Virus record (IMG/VR): IMGVR_UViG_3300025736_000023
Location: 1-64,000 of that record
Reading direction: 5' to 3' (one strand)
DNA: 64,000 nucleotides
From: a virus
Shown here: piece by piece, positions 32,133 to 41,538 of the stretch
Layout: the number at the start of each line of letters is the position of its first letter
How positions within the stretch are numbered: position 1 is the first letter of the stretch
The notes under the pieces: generated by a model
What the model saw: only the letters and a program-made list of their open reading frames with translations
The model's database searches: none
Told to the model about the DNA's origin: nothing
Program-made: the position numbers and the translations under genes

Positions 32133-34001
32133 CTACTTTTTTTTGTGCCAAACACCTTGAAGGGTACGTCCACGTTTACGTTGCACCAAACCCCTAGCCT
32201 CTACCGTTTTGTACACTCTACCATGCAGGAAACTACGATTAGTCCCATACTCCTCTAAAATACAAGACTCGGAAGAAAGAATGTCCATCCAGTTACCATG
32301 TCTTAGAAGTCTTGCGCGTTTAGCATAATACTTAGGATAGTACACTGATGGTACCGAAAAAAGCACTTGAGGGACTATACCCAACTGGTTTCGTATTTGT
32401 AGAGCTATTTCTTTATTGCCTAACTGTTGTAGTACCCCCATACTGGCGCAGACTGCAGGCATTGTCACGCCAGATCGATGGAGCACAGGGGGGTCTAACA
32501 AACCTTTGGTGCAAGATATTAACTTTGGAGCGTTCACACCTCTGGCTGCAAGTTTCTCACGCGCAGTCTCCAAGTTTTCCGGTGCAACAATCCCTACAAC
32601 CTCATAACCCCGCTGTATAAGACCCTTGTATAGAATTCCTTCTCCTACACCCATATCCCAAACAGGCCCAGGTGCGGGTATTAGCTTTGTAAACCAATCA
32701 AAGAAACCAGTATGATCTGCAACTGTCTCATTAGGGGCGTTAGGTATGCGGCTGTTCCGAACGCTAGAGTCTGCAGGGCTAACACCCTCTATTATGTCAA
32801 GCAGTTTTCTCCCTACACTAGCAGGGCCATGTTCTCTTGCGAACCATTGAGCAGCCCGTTGCCCCTTCTGGTACGCTTCCTCTCTATGATTATACACCCA
32901 GCGCATCGTTTCAATTAGTTCATCCCAATCTGGGAGATACCAGTTCCCTCCTAGTGGCGAGTCCTCTGTTTTACCTGTTTGAATTGGAAAGGTGTACTGT
33001 GGATCACACATCGGGATGAGTCCGGTATTGTTTGATAGAATTGTGGGTAGCCCAGTAGCTATAGCTTCCCGAGGGGGCATTCCAAAACCCTCCCCTTTGG
33101 ATGCAAACACCATAGCATCCGCGTTGTGCATCCAATCTAACATCTTTTGAGGAAACCAATCGGCGCTGATAATGCTGACTCTTGGATCGTTACCTGTGCC
33201 TGGAAGCTGGTTTTCCCCCCAACCGAAATACCCCAAACGGGTCTTGAATTCAAATCTAACATTAGGATATTGCTTCAGTGGAAACGCTTTTTTGAAGGCA
33301 TCCAGAGTTTCCAAAGGGGATTTTCGCCCTGATAATGTTCCAAAAGTGATAAAAGTGAACGTGTCTTTAGGTTCTCTCTTCGTTGCTGTATGATACATTG
33401 GATTGATTGACAGCGGCGACACCACTACTGGAGCAGTCACAAACTGTTCAAATACATCTTTACAATAACTACAAGGAACTACTAGCAAATCAACCTCTCC
33501 ACAGTCATGCTTCCATTCAGGTAAGTTTACTAGCGGGTCGTCTGACTCGTACATGGTCAACCCTATTCTATAGGGAGTAGGTAGCTTCTTGAATTCTCCT
33601 GGAGTTGCCATACAAATGCCGACTCTGTGTGCTCGCTGTTCTGGCTTCCGCAGCATTGCTATAGTCTCAGGCAAAAGTCCCTCTTTGGACATGAACCAAC
33701 ATTGATTCACAGATATTTGACAACCCACGCTCGTTAGTGCATGTATCATGTTCTCAGCAGCAGTTGCGTAACCGTCTCCCATACTGAATGGGCTCAACCA
33801 GTAAACATGAGTTCCTTCAGGAGTCTTCCAAAGCAGATCCTTAGAATCTTCAAGATCATCCAGATCGGCCTTTCGTCGTGTGTTCATCCAAATAGCGTCT
33901 AGGTAGCTGACTTCTTCCGGGACCTTCAACCAAACGCCCGGAAGAAGCCAACTTCCATGAGGAGCTACTTGTGTAACCCCTGTGCTGTTACGTACTCGCA
34001 T
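32133..34001 (-). CDS. GT4-type glycosyltransferase fused to a methyltransferase-like domain
   Basis: A 622-residue two-domain protein. Residues about 60-410 are a GT-B glycosyltransferase with TFGTLSGRKSPLETLDAF and the EGFGMPPREAIATGLPTI motif holding the conserved acid of GT4 enzymes. Residues about 430-610 have PVWDMGVGEGILYKGLIQRG, an SAM-binding glycine-rich loop, in a class I methyltransferase-like fold. The fusion could add a sugar and methylate it. The gene is immediately downstream of the major capsid gene in the transcript. Confidence 0.75.
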   Translation of the reverse strand: MRVRNSTGVTQVAPHGSWLLPGVWLKVPEEVSYLDAIWMNTRRKADLDDLEDSKDLLWKTPEGTHVYWLSPFSMGDGYATAAENMIHALTSVGCQISVNQCWFMSKEGLLPETIAMLRKPEQRAHRVGICMATPGEFKKLPTPYRIGLTMYESDDPLVNLPEWKHDCGEVDLLVVPCSYCKDVFEQFVTAPVVVSPLSINPMYHTATKREPKDTFTFITFGTLSGRKSPLETLDAFKKAFPLKQYPNVRFEFKTRLGYFGWGENQLPGTGNDPRVSIISADWFPQKMLDWMHNADAMVFASKGEGFGMPPREAIATGLPTILSNNTGLIPMCDPQYTFPIQTGKTEDSPLGGNWYLPDWDELIETMRWVYNHREEAYQKGQRAAQWFAREHGPASVGRKLLDIIEGVSPADSSVRNSRIPNAPNETVADHTGFFDWFTKLIPAPGPVWDMGVGEGILYKGLIQRGYEVVGIVAPENLETAREKLAARGVNAPKLISCTKGLLDPPVLHRSGVTMPAVCASMGVLQQLGNKEIALQIRNQLGIVPQVLFSVPSVYYPKYYAKRARLLRHGNWMDILSSESCILEEYGTNRSFLHGRVYKTVEARGLVQRKRGRTLQGVWHKKK

Positions 34002-34022
34002 CTCTAAGTCCCCCCGATACGA

Positions 34023-35225
34023 CTACTCTGCGACGGTAATAGTTGAGTACAGTTCCGAGACCACCATTTTCTTGGCGTTTCGAGTTCGCACGTTTCGCGT
34101 CCATTTATCAACGTTCACATACGCGCCCGGCAGAGTTGCATCAGAAGGTCCCAAGGTCTCTGCATAGACTAGCGGCATAGGCGAAAGCGGGATATATGGT
34201 GCAAAAACGTAGCCAGTATCGATAGTGCTTCGGGGATAGCACCCCATAATCCCTCTGGTTGCTGGGATATATGGAGTCATGTACACGTCCCAGAAGCCCT
34301 CCACACGACCTACAAATTCCACTCCGGATATTGAACGAGGCCCCGGCGGTGTCATTCGTTCTGCGGGTTTCCAAGTTGCTGACTTCATCAGATAGGTGAT
34401 GACAGTGCGCCCGCCAATAACCCAGTCCGAGTTACGATATCGCTGGGTATAGATCAGGCTCTCGGCGTCGATAAGCGCGTGATGAAGCGTCTCGTACCAC
34501 TCCCGGTTAGATTGTCCAGTAGGTACAGTCCAGCTCCAATCTACGTTACCGGCTCCTGCACCATTTAGAATCTCTCGAAGGCTACGGTACTCAAGCTCTC
34601 TGAGGATCTCTTCGGCGCACTGATTTACCAACTCGGATTCGACGTCGATATTCAGCGCCCCACGAGCGTCCTCTTGAACCTCAGTAGACCAACTAGCGTT
34701 CAGGATATCCTTGGTGGCAGTAACAGTCTCTTTGGTGATCTCCATCTTAATGCGGTTAGGTACCTCGTTCTCACCCTTGAACGCATAATCGCTGTCCATC
34801 ACCGTAGTGCTGGTCTCGGGATCAACATCCTCGCGCTTGAAATCCATGTAAAAGATTTGCATCACGCCACCAGATGACAAAGGCATCGGCTGGATTGAGG
34901 CGATCTTTGCCAGGATCAACTGCGGGAACACCTTGCGCACAATCGGCAAAGCGTACTTCACAGGCAGAGCGACATCAGTTGTCATCGTCTGCTCCATGAC
35001 GTTGCTGCCAGCACTAATTATACTCTGGTTCTCAAACAGAATCGCCATGGTCTCCCACATCTTCTGCGGGATTGCCTCCATGGGATTTCTCTTAGTTCCT
35101 GTGCCCAAGAGCCACTCCCATTTGCCCACTAGGGCATCTAGATAGGCTCTACGGCCAGCCAGGAAATCCTTATAAGACGCACCTACATCCACAACCGACA
35201 TATCTGGAACATTTCCTCTATTCAC
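34023..35225 (-). CDS. Major capsid protein (HK97 fold, T4 gp23-like)
   Basis: The start is placed at GTG 35225, five bases after AAGGAGG; an ATG at 35240 would put this site inside the gene. The 400-residue product contains ALPIVRKVFPQLILAKIASIQPM and a following IFYMDFK strand, resembling the gp23-type capsid core (LPLVR..P.LIA....VQPM), then a long spine helix region and P-domain-like AEEILRELEYRSLREIL. It follows the protease/scaffold gene, as usual. The gp23 relation is inferred from these motifs. Confidence 0.75.
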   Translation of the reverse strand: MNRGNVPDMSVVDVGASYKDFLAGRRAYLDALVGKWEWLLGTGTKRNPMEAIPQKMWETMAILFENQSIISAGSNVMEQTMTTDVALPVKYALPIVRKVFPQLILAKIASIQPMPLSSGGVMQIFYMDFKREDVDPETSTTVMDSDYAFKGENEVPNRIKMEITKETVTATKDILNASWSTEVQEDARGALNIDVESELVNQCAEEILRELEYRSLREILNGAGAGNVDWSWTVPTGQSNREWYETLHHALIDAESLIYTQRYRNSDWVIGGRTVITYLMKSATWKPAERMTPPGPRSISGVEFVGRVEGFWDVYMTPYIPATRGIMGCYPRSTIDTGYVFAPYIPLSPMPLVYAETLGPSDATLPGAYVNVDKWTRNVRTRNAKKMVVSELYSTITVAE

Positions 35226-35257
35226 TGTAGCCTCCTTCATGTACCTGTATAAATAGA

Positions 35258-36643
35258 TTACCCAGCCAAGCGCATGAGCGCGATTTGACCCTCAGTGAAT
35301 GTGACCGGATCCTCGCTCTCGTCAGTATTGCTATCGTCCTCTTCTCCGTCAGCCTTAAACTTGGCTATCCCTTTCGCAGTGCCTACACCAGGTGATCTAG
35401 ACAAAGCGCGCATTAGAGCTACTTCTCGTACTGCCTTCAGTGTTGCAGGAATTTCCTCTACCGAGGTTACACTTTCCTTCAAAGCGGCAGCAATTTCGCG
35501 GCCAACACCAATCTGTGCCGCCTGTTCAATTGCCAAGGACAGCTCCAGTGCGGCTACTTGTGCAATAGTGTCCTCAGTAGGCTCCTGGGTCTCCAACAAA
35601 GTATCTCTCTCTGTGGTAACTGTCTCAAGAGCCGCCGTTGCTGTATCGAGAGATTCCTGAAGGGTTTCACTGTGACCGGTCGCAACCTCTAAAGCCGTTG
35701 CAACATGATCATCCAGCAAGTCCTTCCGCTTTTCGATAAGCATCTCCAGAGTTAGTTCCTCCCAATTGATCTCCATGACCTTCTCCTCCTCTTTTTCAGT
35801 GGGTTTCCACACTGGAAACACCATCGCTGATTCAAGCACTTTAACTAGACCTGCTCCGGTTATGCCCGCCTGATCGCACATGTCAATTCCTTGGATCTTA
35901 GCGGTTTGCATCTCCTCTATGTAACCATAATCCTCTCCTTCTCCGTCTCCACCATCTTCAGAACTAAGACTGTGCATAATACTATGCACCTCTGACATAC
36001 GTACAGAGGACTCCCCCATTACTTCATCGTAAAGCAGGGTAATTACATCTTTTCCTTCAGATGTAGGTGAAATATACCCATGATACCGGATCTCGGGGCC
36101 ATCTCGCCATAATTCTCCTTTGATTTTTCCGATAGGATTCTTTGTGTCCGAGGTGAAGATGGACCCTCCAGCGCTACCATGCTTATTGTACATCGTTACA
36201 GTGTGACCAAGCTCCATGAACTTGTTGGTGTTCTCCATGCAAAGCTCATTGAATTCTGGAGCGTAATACCGTTCATAGCCAGTCCCTAACTGGCTAACAA
36301 CAAAGTCAATCAGGGCTATTCCCTCAAAATTGAATCCTTCCCTAAGAGCCTTATCGAGGGATTGCTCTTCGAGCCATGTTACTGGCTTACTTATTCTGGC
36401 CTCATATGTGGGGAAAGCTGCCATAGCCTCATGTGATTTACTCCATTTGCCATCTTTTGCTTTGCGATAGCCTGCTTGGTACAACGATTTGCCCATTACT
36501 CCGTGGGCTTGTCTATAAGCGGCGCCTTCGTCCTGTGTCTTCTTTAGAACGCTATTGAAGACTTCAATGAATTGATTTAGGAATTCTTGGGGTATTCCTT
36601 TACCGGCCAACTTCCGAGGAACTGTATTCTTCTTGAATGGCAT
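35258..36643 (-). CDS. ChaB-like / capsid maturation protease / scaffold fusion
   Basis: A 461-residue protein with three parts. Residues about 18-55 (LNQFIEVFNSVLKKT...AYRQAHGVM) look like a ChaB-type helical domain. Residues about 100-300 look like a prohead protease: GIALIDFVVSQ, then GHTVTMYNKHGSAGG with a His, then ESSVRMSEVHS with a Ser. Residues about 310-460 are highly helical and acidic, like an internal scaffold. It lies between portal and capsid genes, the normal place for both functions. The domain calls are by motif and order, not by search. Confidence 0.6.
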   Translation of the reverse strand: MPFKKNTVPRKLAGKGIPQEFLNQFIEVFNSVLKKTQDEGAAYRQAHGVMGKSLYQAGYRKAKDGKWSKSHEAMAAFPTYEARISKPVTWLEEQSLDKALREGFNFEGIALIDFVVSQLGTGYERYYAPEFNELCMENTNKFMELGHTVTMYNKHGSAGGSIFTSDTKNPIGKIKGELWRDGPEIRYHGYISPTSEGKDVITLLYDEVMGESSVRMSEVHSIMHSLSSEDGGDGEGEDYGYIEEMQTAKIQGIDMCDQAGITGAGLVKVLESAMVFPVWKPTEKEEEKVMEINWEELTLEMLIEKRKDLLDDHVATALEVATGHSETLQESLDTATAALETVTTERDTLLETQEPTEDTIAQVAALELSLAIEQAAQIGVGREIAAALKESVTSVEEIPATLKAVREVALMRALSRSPGVGTAKGIAKFKADGEEDDSNTDESEDPVTFTEGQIALMRLAG

Positions 36644-38052
36644 TATTCATCTCCTTCTGGTTCAACAGTTGGTTTTGGTTTCGGAGCTGCCGCAATTCTG
36701 TCTATCTCTATCTTGGACATTCTTAAATGTCTTGTCTGAATAAATTCAGAGTCTACCAGACCTAATGCCAGAAGTTTTTCATCTGCTTCGGCAAAGTTCT
36801 TAGTTGCAGCACTCCCTTCCAACACATCTGCCCAAGAGGGAGTAGGCCACATAATGATAAGCTCAACGCTGTTTGGATCTATCCCTAGTAAAACTAATTG
36901 GAGCTTGATAGTGTGCTCAATAGCCTCACTCAGCATAGACTGAATTCTTCGCAGTATTCGCAAAAAGCGCCTGTCCTGCTGTTGCAGAGTAGCCTTCGCA
37001 TTGATGTCACGTTCCAAACCTAAGTGTGCTTTGGGTACTCTTAGAGATGTCATTACTTTGTTCTGGTAATACTCAATTGGCGAGAGATTCAAAAAGCCTG
37101 AATTGGCCGTATCAAGTATCTTAACATCTGTCTGGCCTGGATACGCCCGACCGCCAATATCGTGCATTGCCCGACCAATGTAAATGTCCTTCACAACAGA
37201 GAGCTCGTCCTTACCTTTTACTCCCGAGGCAATTGCTCTAGTAGTAAGAGATGTAGCGAAGGTATTGATATATGCTTCGGCCTCTTTCGGAGTTTTACCA
37301 GTAACATCTAAAATAAAGAGCAATCTAGCAAAGGCTCTAGTCAGCCAGTTGATGACTAGAGCTTCTTCCATTGCCTGCCACTTTTTCCAAGCTGTACGTG
37401 CTGTAGAGAGCAATGAGCGACCATACACTCTAGAGCCAGAACGGTTCCAACGTATGTGCTCTATCTGATAAGGGTACCACCAGGCAACTCTCTGATTGGT
37501 GCCGGGGCGGTACTGTTCAAAAGCGGCCTCTCCAGGCTTTGTACCCTCAAGCAATAGCCCAGCATCGTTTTCATTTCGGAACATCGACACAGGGGGCATG
37601 TACATTAAGCGAACTAACAGTAGATTCTTATCGATAATGTACTGCAAAAACGTATCACCATACAGTATCGTGTCCCTGGCTATTGCATACGCTTTTTCTC
37701 TCCATCTAGTGCGTTTGATAACCTCTTCTACGACTGTACTATGCTCCTTTCCCTCTTGAAATACAATCGTGAAAGCGCCCTTAGAGCCGTCTTCTGAGTT
37801 TACAGAGTTATCTGCCAGAATATCTAGTGCCGAAGCAACTTCATCTACGGTATCATCCATCTCCAAAGCGTCAGAATAGACGGCCATACGCTTTGAATCT
37901 ATCTCAAAGAAGACACCTTTGAGCTTGCCTACTGTAGCCTGAGTAACACCTACAGTGGACGTAGCATTAGGTTTAGGAGTCTCTGGACGGGCTTTTTTTC
38001 GTACTTTAGCCCATACTTTTCTTAGCCAACTAGGTTGTTTCTGGTCAAGCAT
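36643..38052 (-). CDS. Portal protein (T4 gp20-like)
   Basis: A 469-residue protein with a typical portal layout: an N-terminal basic region, VDEVASALDILADNSVN (as in gp20-type portals), a wing with YGDTFLQYII, a GRSLLSTARTAWKKWQAMEEALVINWLTRA stem region, and the helix NKVMTSLRVPKAHLGLERD. It is followed in transcription order by the protease/scaffold and capsid genes. Its TAA overlaps the next ATG (TAATG) with AAGGAG just upstream. Confidence 0.8.
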   Translation of the reverse strand: MLDQKQPSWLRKVWAKVRKKARPETPKPNATSTVGVTQATVGKLKGVFFEIDSKRMAVYSDALEMDDTVDEVASALDILADNSVNSEDGSKGAFTIVFQEGKEHSTVVEEVIKRTRWREKAYAIARDTILYGDTFLQYIIDKNLLLVRLMYMPPVSMFRNENDAGLLLEGTKPGEAAFEQYRPGTNQRVAWWYPYQIEHIRWNRSGSRVYGRSLLSTARTAWKKWQAMEEALVINWLTRAFARLLFILDVTGKTPKEAEAYINTFATSLTTRAIASGVKGKDELSVVKDIYIGRAMHDIGGRAYPGQTDVKILDTANSGFLNLSPIEYYQNKVMTSLRVPKAHLGLERDINAKATLQQQDRRFLRILRRIQSMLSEAIEHTIKLQLVLLGIDPNSVELIIMWPTPSWADVLEGSAATKNFAEADEKLLALGLVDSEFIQTRHLRMSKIEIDRIAAAPKPKPTVEPEGDE

Positions 38053-38070
38053 GTATTACTTTCCTAAGAT

Positions 38071-38334
38071 TTACAGTCTTAGCGGCACATTCGTTGGCAA
38101 CTCTGGACACACGGTACCAAACCAGTTGAACGCATCTTCAGACTCAACCACGCGCCACGTCAGCACGTCTTCCCGAATGAGCGCTGCAACCTCCTGTAGC
38201 TTCTGGCCGTCCGTTTTGTCCATCGCCTCAACAACCCTCATTGCCGCCGCGTCGATCTCGACAGTGCGGTGAGCACTCCCGACCGGTATATAGGTGGCTT
38301 CGCCATCGACAATGACCGGGTGTCCTACCTCCAC
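38071..38334 (-). CDS. Hypothetical head-region protein, 87 aa
   Basis: Starts at GTG 38334, overlapping the upstream stop by 10 nt. The product begins with a beta-strand segment (GHPVIVDGEATYIPVGSAHRTVEI) and continues helical. It lies just before the portal gene. No family is recognised. Confidence 0.5.
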   Translation of the reverse strand: MEVGHPVIVDGEATYIPVGSAHRTVEIDAAAMRVVEAMDKTDGQKLQEVAALIREDVLTWRVVESEDAFNWFGTVCPELPTNVPLRL

Positions 38335-38900
38335 ATCAAACTTGACGCTGCCCGAATATTTACTGTGCCAGTATTGGTCACTAGCGCCTGTACTGTCACA
38401 CCCACCAATAGCGGCGTGTTAGCTGCCAGTGCCTCAGCCGTAGCTAGTGCCGCGCACGTTTTCTGTCCACACAGCAGTGTAACAGGTGCGTCTGTAGATA
38501 CCGGCACTGCCGCTACTCTTAATTCGGTATCAGTTAACCCACCTGTGGTTACAGGGAACGTCGCTTGATCACTAGCAATAACAACAGGCTGAGATGCGGC
38601 CATGATCTTCTGGCCCAAGGTAGCAATTCTAGCAGCAAATAGAGTCACCAAGCCGCGTAGTTTACCACTAATGGTTCCATCAGCGTCAGTTACAATAGCA
38701 GCATCTGTAACGGTACCCTGCACAGCAGCGATAGCTGCAACATCTGTACCAGAGCCTCCTATTGCATTCTCTATAGCTCTCAGTCTAGATAGAACTGTAT
38801 ACGTAGTAGGAACTGCTACAACTTCTCCTAACACATCATTATCATTGTTATCAATTAGCTGTACTAAACCTGATGGTTCTCTTTCCGGTATGACTGCCAT
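38325..38900 (-). CDS. Virion-associated protein, 191 aa
   Basis: The motif KIMAASQPVVIASDQATFPVT (residues about 98-118) is a short segment I associate with phage and cyanophage structural proteins ('SLPVVIASDQS..PV'). The C-terminus (LVGVTVQALVTNTGTVNIRA) is beta-rich. The ATG at 38900 has GGAGGACACC directly upstream. A decoration or fibre-base role is likely. Confidence 0.5.
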   Translation of the reverse strand: MAVIPEREPSGLVQLIDNNDNDVLGEVVAVPTTYTVLSRLRAIENAIGGSGTDVAAIAAVQGTVTDAAIVTDADGTISGKLRGLVTLFAARIATLGQKIMAASQPVVIASDQATFPVTTGGLTDTELRVAAVPVSTDAPVTLLCGQKTCAALATAEALAANTPLLVGVTVQALVTNTGTVNIRAASSLMWR

Positions 38901-38943
38901 GGTGTCCTCCTATTTGAGTATCGATGAATGCGCAGCTTCCCAA

Positions 38944-39249
38944 TTACCTTCGACCTTTTATTAAAAAGAAACATTCTAAGACCTTGCCCCCTGTTGTGAA
39001 CTTGATCTCAATTCGATAAGTATGATCGTCGGTAAGCGACTTTACCACAGGTGTAGTGATTACATCACCGCTGATAGTAGTAGCACCACTTAGTATCTCA
39101 GCGGTTACATCTTTATAAGAATCAGATACGTCATAAGCCTTGACCTCGGCGTTAGAGGGTATAGCTCCCCATGGCGTCGTCGTAAGCGCATAAGGAATCT
39201 CTTCATCTTGGCCTTGTCGAATATCAATTTCGACCACCTGTAACCTCAT
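38944..39249 (-). CDS. Small beta-rich virion protein, 101 aa
   Basis: The sequence has the strand pattern DVTAEILSG...SGDVITTPVVKSLTDDHTYRIEIKFTTGG, common in small phage structural proteins of unknown role. It lies between the repeat protein and the 191-aa virion protein. AAAGGTAG precedes its ATG. Confidence 0.5.
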   Translation of the reverse strand: MRLQVVEIDIRQGQDEEIPYALTTTPWGAIPSNAEVKAYDVSDSYKDVTAEILSGATTISGDVITTPVVKSLTDDHTYRIEIKFTTGGKVLECFFLIKGRR

Positions 39250-39254
39250 AATTA

Positions 39255-40367
39255 CTACCTTTCCGCCAAAGTCAGCCCACTAGTACGTGAATTCAATGTT
39301 AACGTCTCCTTACGTATGGCTAACGTCAAATAGATGTACTCTCCCCCAGTGGTTAAAGCCGCACTCAGTGTGCCTATAAAAGTTATCGCGCCTGTTGCAT
39401 TCCTAGTGGCTTTGGTCAGCAAGGTACCTACAAAAGTTGAGGCACCACCGAGAAGTTCTGTAGGTGGTTTAACTAGCGTGCCAATAAAAGTTACCGTGCC
39501 GGATAGAGCTTTCTTTGCCTTGCAATATAGGGCACCTGTTGGAGCAAATGTACCAATAAGTGCTTGTGTAGTTGCAGTGAATAAAGTACCTACAAAAGTG
39601 AGCTCCCCTAAATAACTTTTAGAAGATGCTTTTGCTAGATGACCAATGAGCGTAAGTGCTCCTACAACAGCTTTTTGCGCTTCTTTTATTAAAGAGCCTG
39701 TAGGAGTTATTGCTCCTAATACTGTCTCATCGTACTCTGTAGCTTGGTATCGTCCGTCCCAGGTAATACCTTGAGGGACTGCCAGTGGAGACTGGTAACT
39801 ATTGCTGATTGTGTCAGAGAACCCAGAATGCAAGTAATGACGGTCTGCGGTACTGTCTGTACTAAGAACATTTGTCCCATCCCAGGAAATACCTCTAGGC
39901 CCCGAAGATGGACTACTATAGCTAGCAGCTATACTTGTAGAAAAACCATTATGCTTATAGTGTTTTGCTTCATCACCATCGATACTAATAACGTTAGTAT
40001 TATCCCAGGTAATGCCTGTTGGTGAGGTAGATGGGCTACTATAGCTGCTATCCAAAACCGCCGAAAAGCTTATGTGTTTGTAATGTTTGGCCACATCGCT
40101 GTCTGCACTAATGACGTTCGTTCCGTCCCAGGTTATGCCTCTTGGCCATGTGGACGGACTGGAATAGCTGGCTGTTATGCTTGCAGAAAAGCCACTGTGT
40201 TTGTAGTGTGAACGAGTAAACACAACAGCACTAAGAACGTTTGTGCCATCCCATGTAATTCCAGTAGAATCTTGCTCGAAAGAATAGCTCTCACTGATTG
40301 TGTCAGAGAACCCAGAATGCTTAAAATGTTTTTCATTCCAATCCACACTAATGACATTGTAGGCCAT
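39255..40367 (-). CDS. Propeller-repeat protein sharing repeats with the tail tip
   Basis: A 370-residue protein. Residues 4 to about 205 are five ~40-residue repeats with core KHY.HSGFS.SI..SYSSP...P.GITWDGTNVIS, the same class as the ten copies in the gene at 17857-21588. Residues about 210-345 are seven ~19-residue repeats with core G.LTFIGTL. It lies in the head region, far from the tail tip gene. It could be a capsid decoration or whisker that mimics the tip's binding repeats, or a second fibre. The function is inferred from the repeats only. Confidence 0.6.
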   Translation of the reverse strand: MAYNVISVDWNEKHFKHSGFSDTISESYSFEQDSTGITWDGTNVLSAVVFTRSHYKHSGFSASITASYSSPSTWPRGITWDGTNVISADSDVAKHYKHISFSAVLDSSYSSPSTSPTGITWDNTNVISIDGDEAKHYKHNGFSTSIAASYSSPSSGPRGISWDGTNVLSTDSTADRHYLHSGFSDTISNSYQSPLAVPQGITWDGRYQATEYDETVLGAITPTGSLIKEAQKAVVGALTLIGHLAKASSKSYLGELTFVGTLFTATTQALIGTFAPTGALYCKAKKALSGTVTFIGTLVKPPTELLGGASTFVGTLLTKATRNATGAITFIGTLSAALTTGGEYIYLTLAIRKETLTLNSRTSGLTLAER

Positions 40368-40369
40368 TA

Positions 40370-40951
40370 TTAGATTGGTACCTCAATCCAGTGTTGTTGT
40401 ACCAAATTACAGTCTGCCCAGACATCTAACCCAGCCGCATGAGCTCGATCGCAAAAGTCAAAGTCCTCTGTTCGGACTATAAATCCCTGCTCGTCGTACA
40501 CACACTGGAACCAAGGATCATGAATAATGTCAAATACAGTCCGATGAATCAACAAGCCTGCACAACCCACAACAACATTAGGCCCCTGGAGTCCGACTAA
40601 GGGGCGGTGTTGCACATAAGCTCCCTTACCATCGCGGTCTAATACCATCAGACCTATTTCGTTACCCTTCATGGAGGGGTGTGGAGCAGAGACAATTAGC
40701 TGCTTATGGACCAACAGCTTCTGAATAGTTCGGTCCTGTGGTACACAGTCTGAATCCAACAGAAACATGTGTGAGCAGTCTGTAGCTAAAAAGCGCCTTA
40801 CCTGCTCACAGCGAGCGTGTTGCAACGGATTAGGTGTCCTTACTATTTGGACTTCAACATCTGGTGCAAGCTGAGTAAACGCACGCAGCAACCACTCTAC
40901 GGTAGCTGCGTGCATATGCCCCTTAGTCGCTACAGAGATACACACTCTCAT
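40370..40951 (-). CDS. GT-A fold glycosyltransferase-like protein
   Basis: A 193-residue protein with the acceptor/donor segments of a GT2-like enzyme: FLLDSDCVP holds a DxD-type metal site, VVGCAGLLIHRTVF is the usual loop before the catalytic acid, and VRTEDFDFCDRAHAAGLDVW matches the 'EDxxFxxRxxxxG' motif. It is shorter than most GT2 proteins. It starts within a run of virion genes. Confidence 0.7.
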   Translation of the reverse strand: MRVCISVATKGHMHAATVEWLLRAFTQLAPDVEVQIVRTPNPLQHARCEQVRRFLATDCSHMFLLDSDCVPQDRTIQKLLVHKQLIVSAPHPSMKGNEIGLMVLDRDGKGAYVQHRPLVGLQGPNVVVGCAGLLIHRTVFDIIHDPWFQCVYDEQGFIVRTEDFDFCDRAHAAGLDVWADCNLVQQHWIEVPI

Positions 40952-40955
40952 AGTG

Positions 40956-41441
40956 CTATCGGCGTCTCGGGGTAAGCGACTTGCCTGTCTTAGCTACAAG
41001 GGTAGCCATTGGTTTCAGGCGCTTATTGATCCCTCTAACGCGACTAGCAGGATCTAGAGCATCCCTATCCTCCTGTGATATAGCAATACCCGCTCCTTGC
41101 TTGGCTACAATAGCCTGAAGCCGTGCTGGATCGAGCACTACCTCTTCAGATTCGTCGTTGTCGATACGCCATTGCTCCATAAGAGCGTCCGCCTCAACAG
41201 CAGTAACCTCTTCCATGTCAGGGCTTGCAAGGTAGCGATCGGCCACCCCATCGTCCAATAGGATCAAGCAAAATTCATGATCCTGACCCATTCCAATGCC
41301 ACCAGAATACGCCCCTGTACCGTTGATCCCACAGGGGCCTAGCCCTGAGCGATCTACCTCCTGCGCATTGTAAGGAGAGGGATAGACCATCATATCCTCT
41401 CCCACGCCACCACGCCGAATCTTAACTTTTACTATTCTCAT
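40956..41441 (-). CDS. Hypothetical protein, 161 aa
   Basis: A GAGG site precedes the ATG. The N-terminal half has a Gly-rich segment (GLGPCGINGTGAYSGGIGMG) and an acidic middle; the end is basic (KSLTPRRR). It is directly downstream of the homing endonuclease insertion in the late transcript. No family is recognised. Confidence 0.5.
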   Translation of the reverse strand: MRIVKVKIRRGGVGEDMMVYPSPYNAQEVDRSGLGPCGINGTGAYSGGIGMGQDHEFCLILLDDGVADRYLASPDMEEVTAVEADALMEQWRIDNDESEEVVLDPARLQAIVAKQGAGIAISQEDRDALDPASRVRGINKRLKPMATLVAKTGKSLTPRRR

Positions 41442-41486
41442 CTACCTCAGCCTCCAATAGTTATATACTATGTAAATTAGCCGCCC

Positions 41487-41515
41487 TTGACAATTGGTTA
41501 CGTTCATGGTATTCT
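41487..41515 (+). promoter_or_regulatory. Promoter of the homing endonuclease gene
   Basis: TTGACA (41487-41492, perfect consensus), 17-bp spacer, TATTCT (41510-41515). It points opposite to the late operon and ends 24 bp before the endonuclease ATG at 41539, with GGAAGG as ribosome-binding site. It would let the gene be expressed independently of the late transcript. Confidence 0.75.
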
Positions 41516-41538
41516 AGTTACAAAAGGAAGGTGAACTT

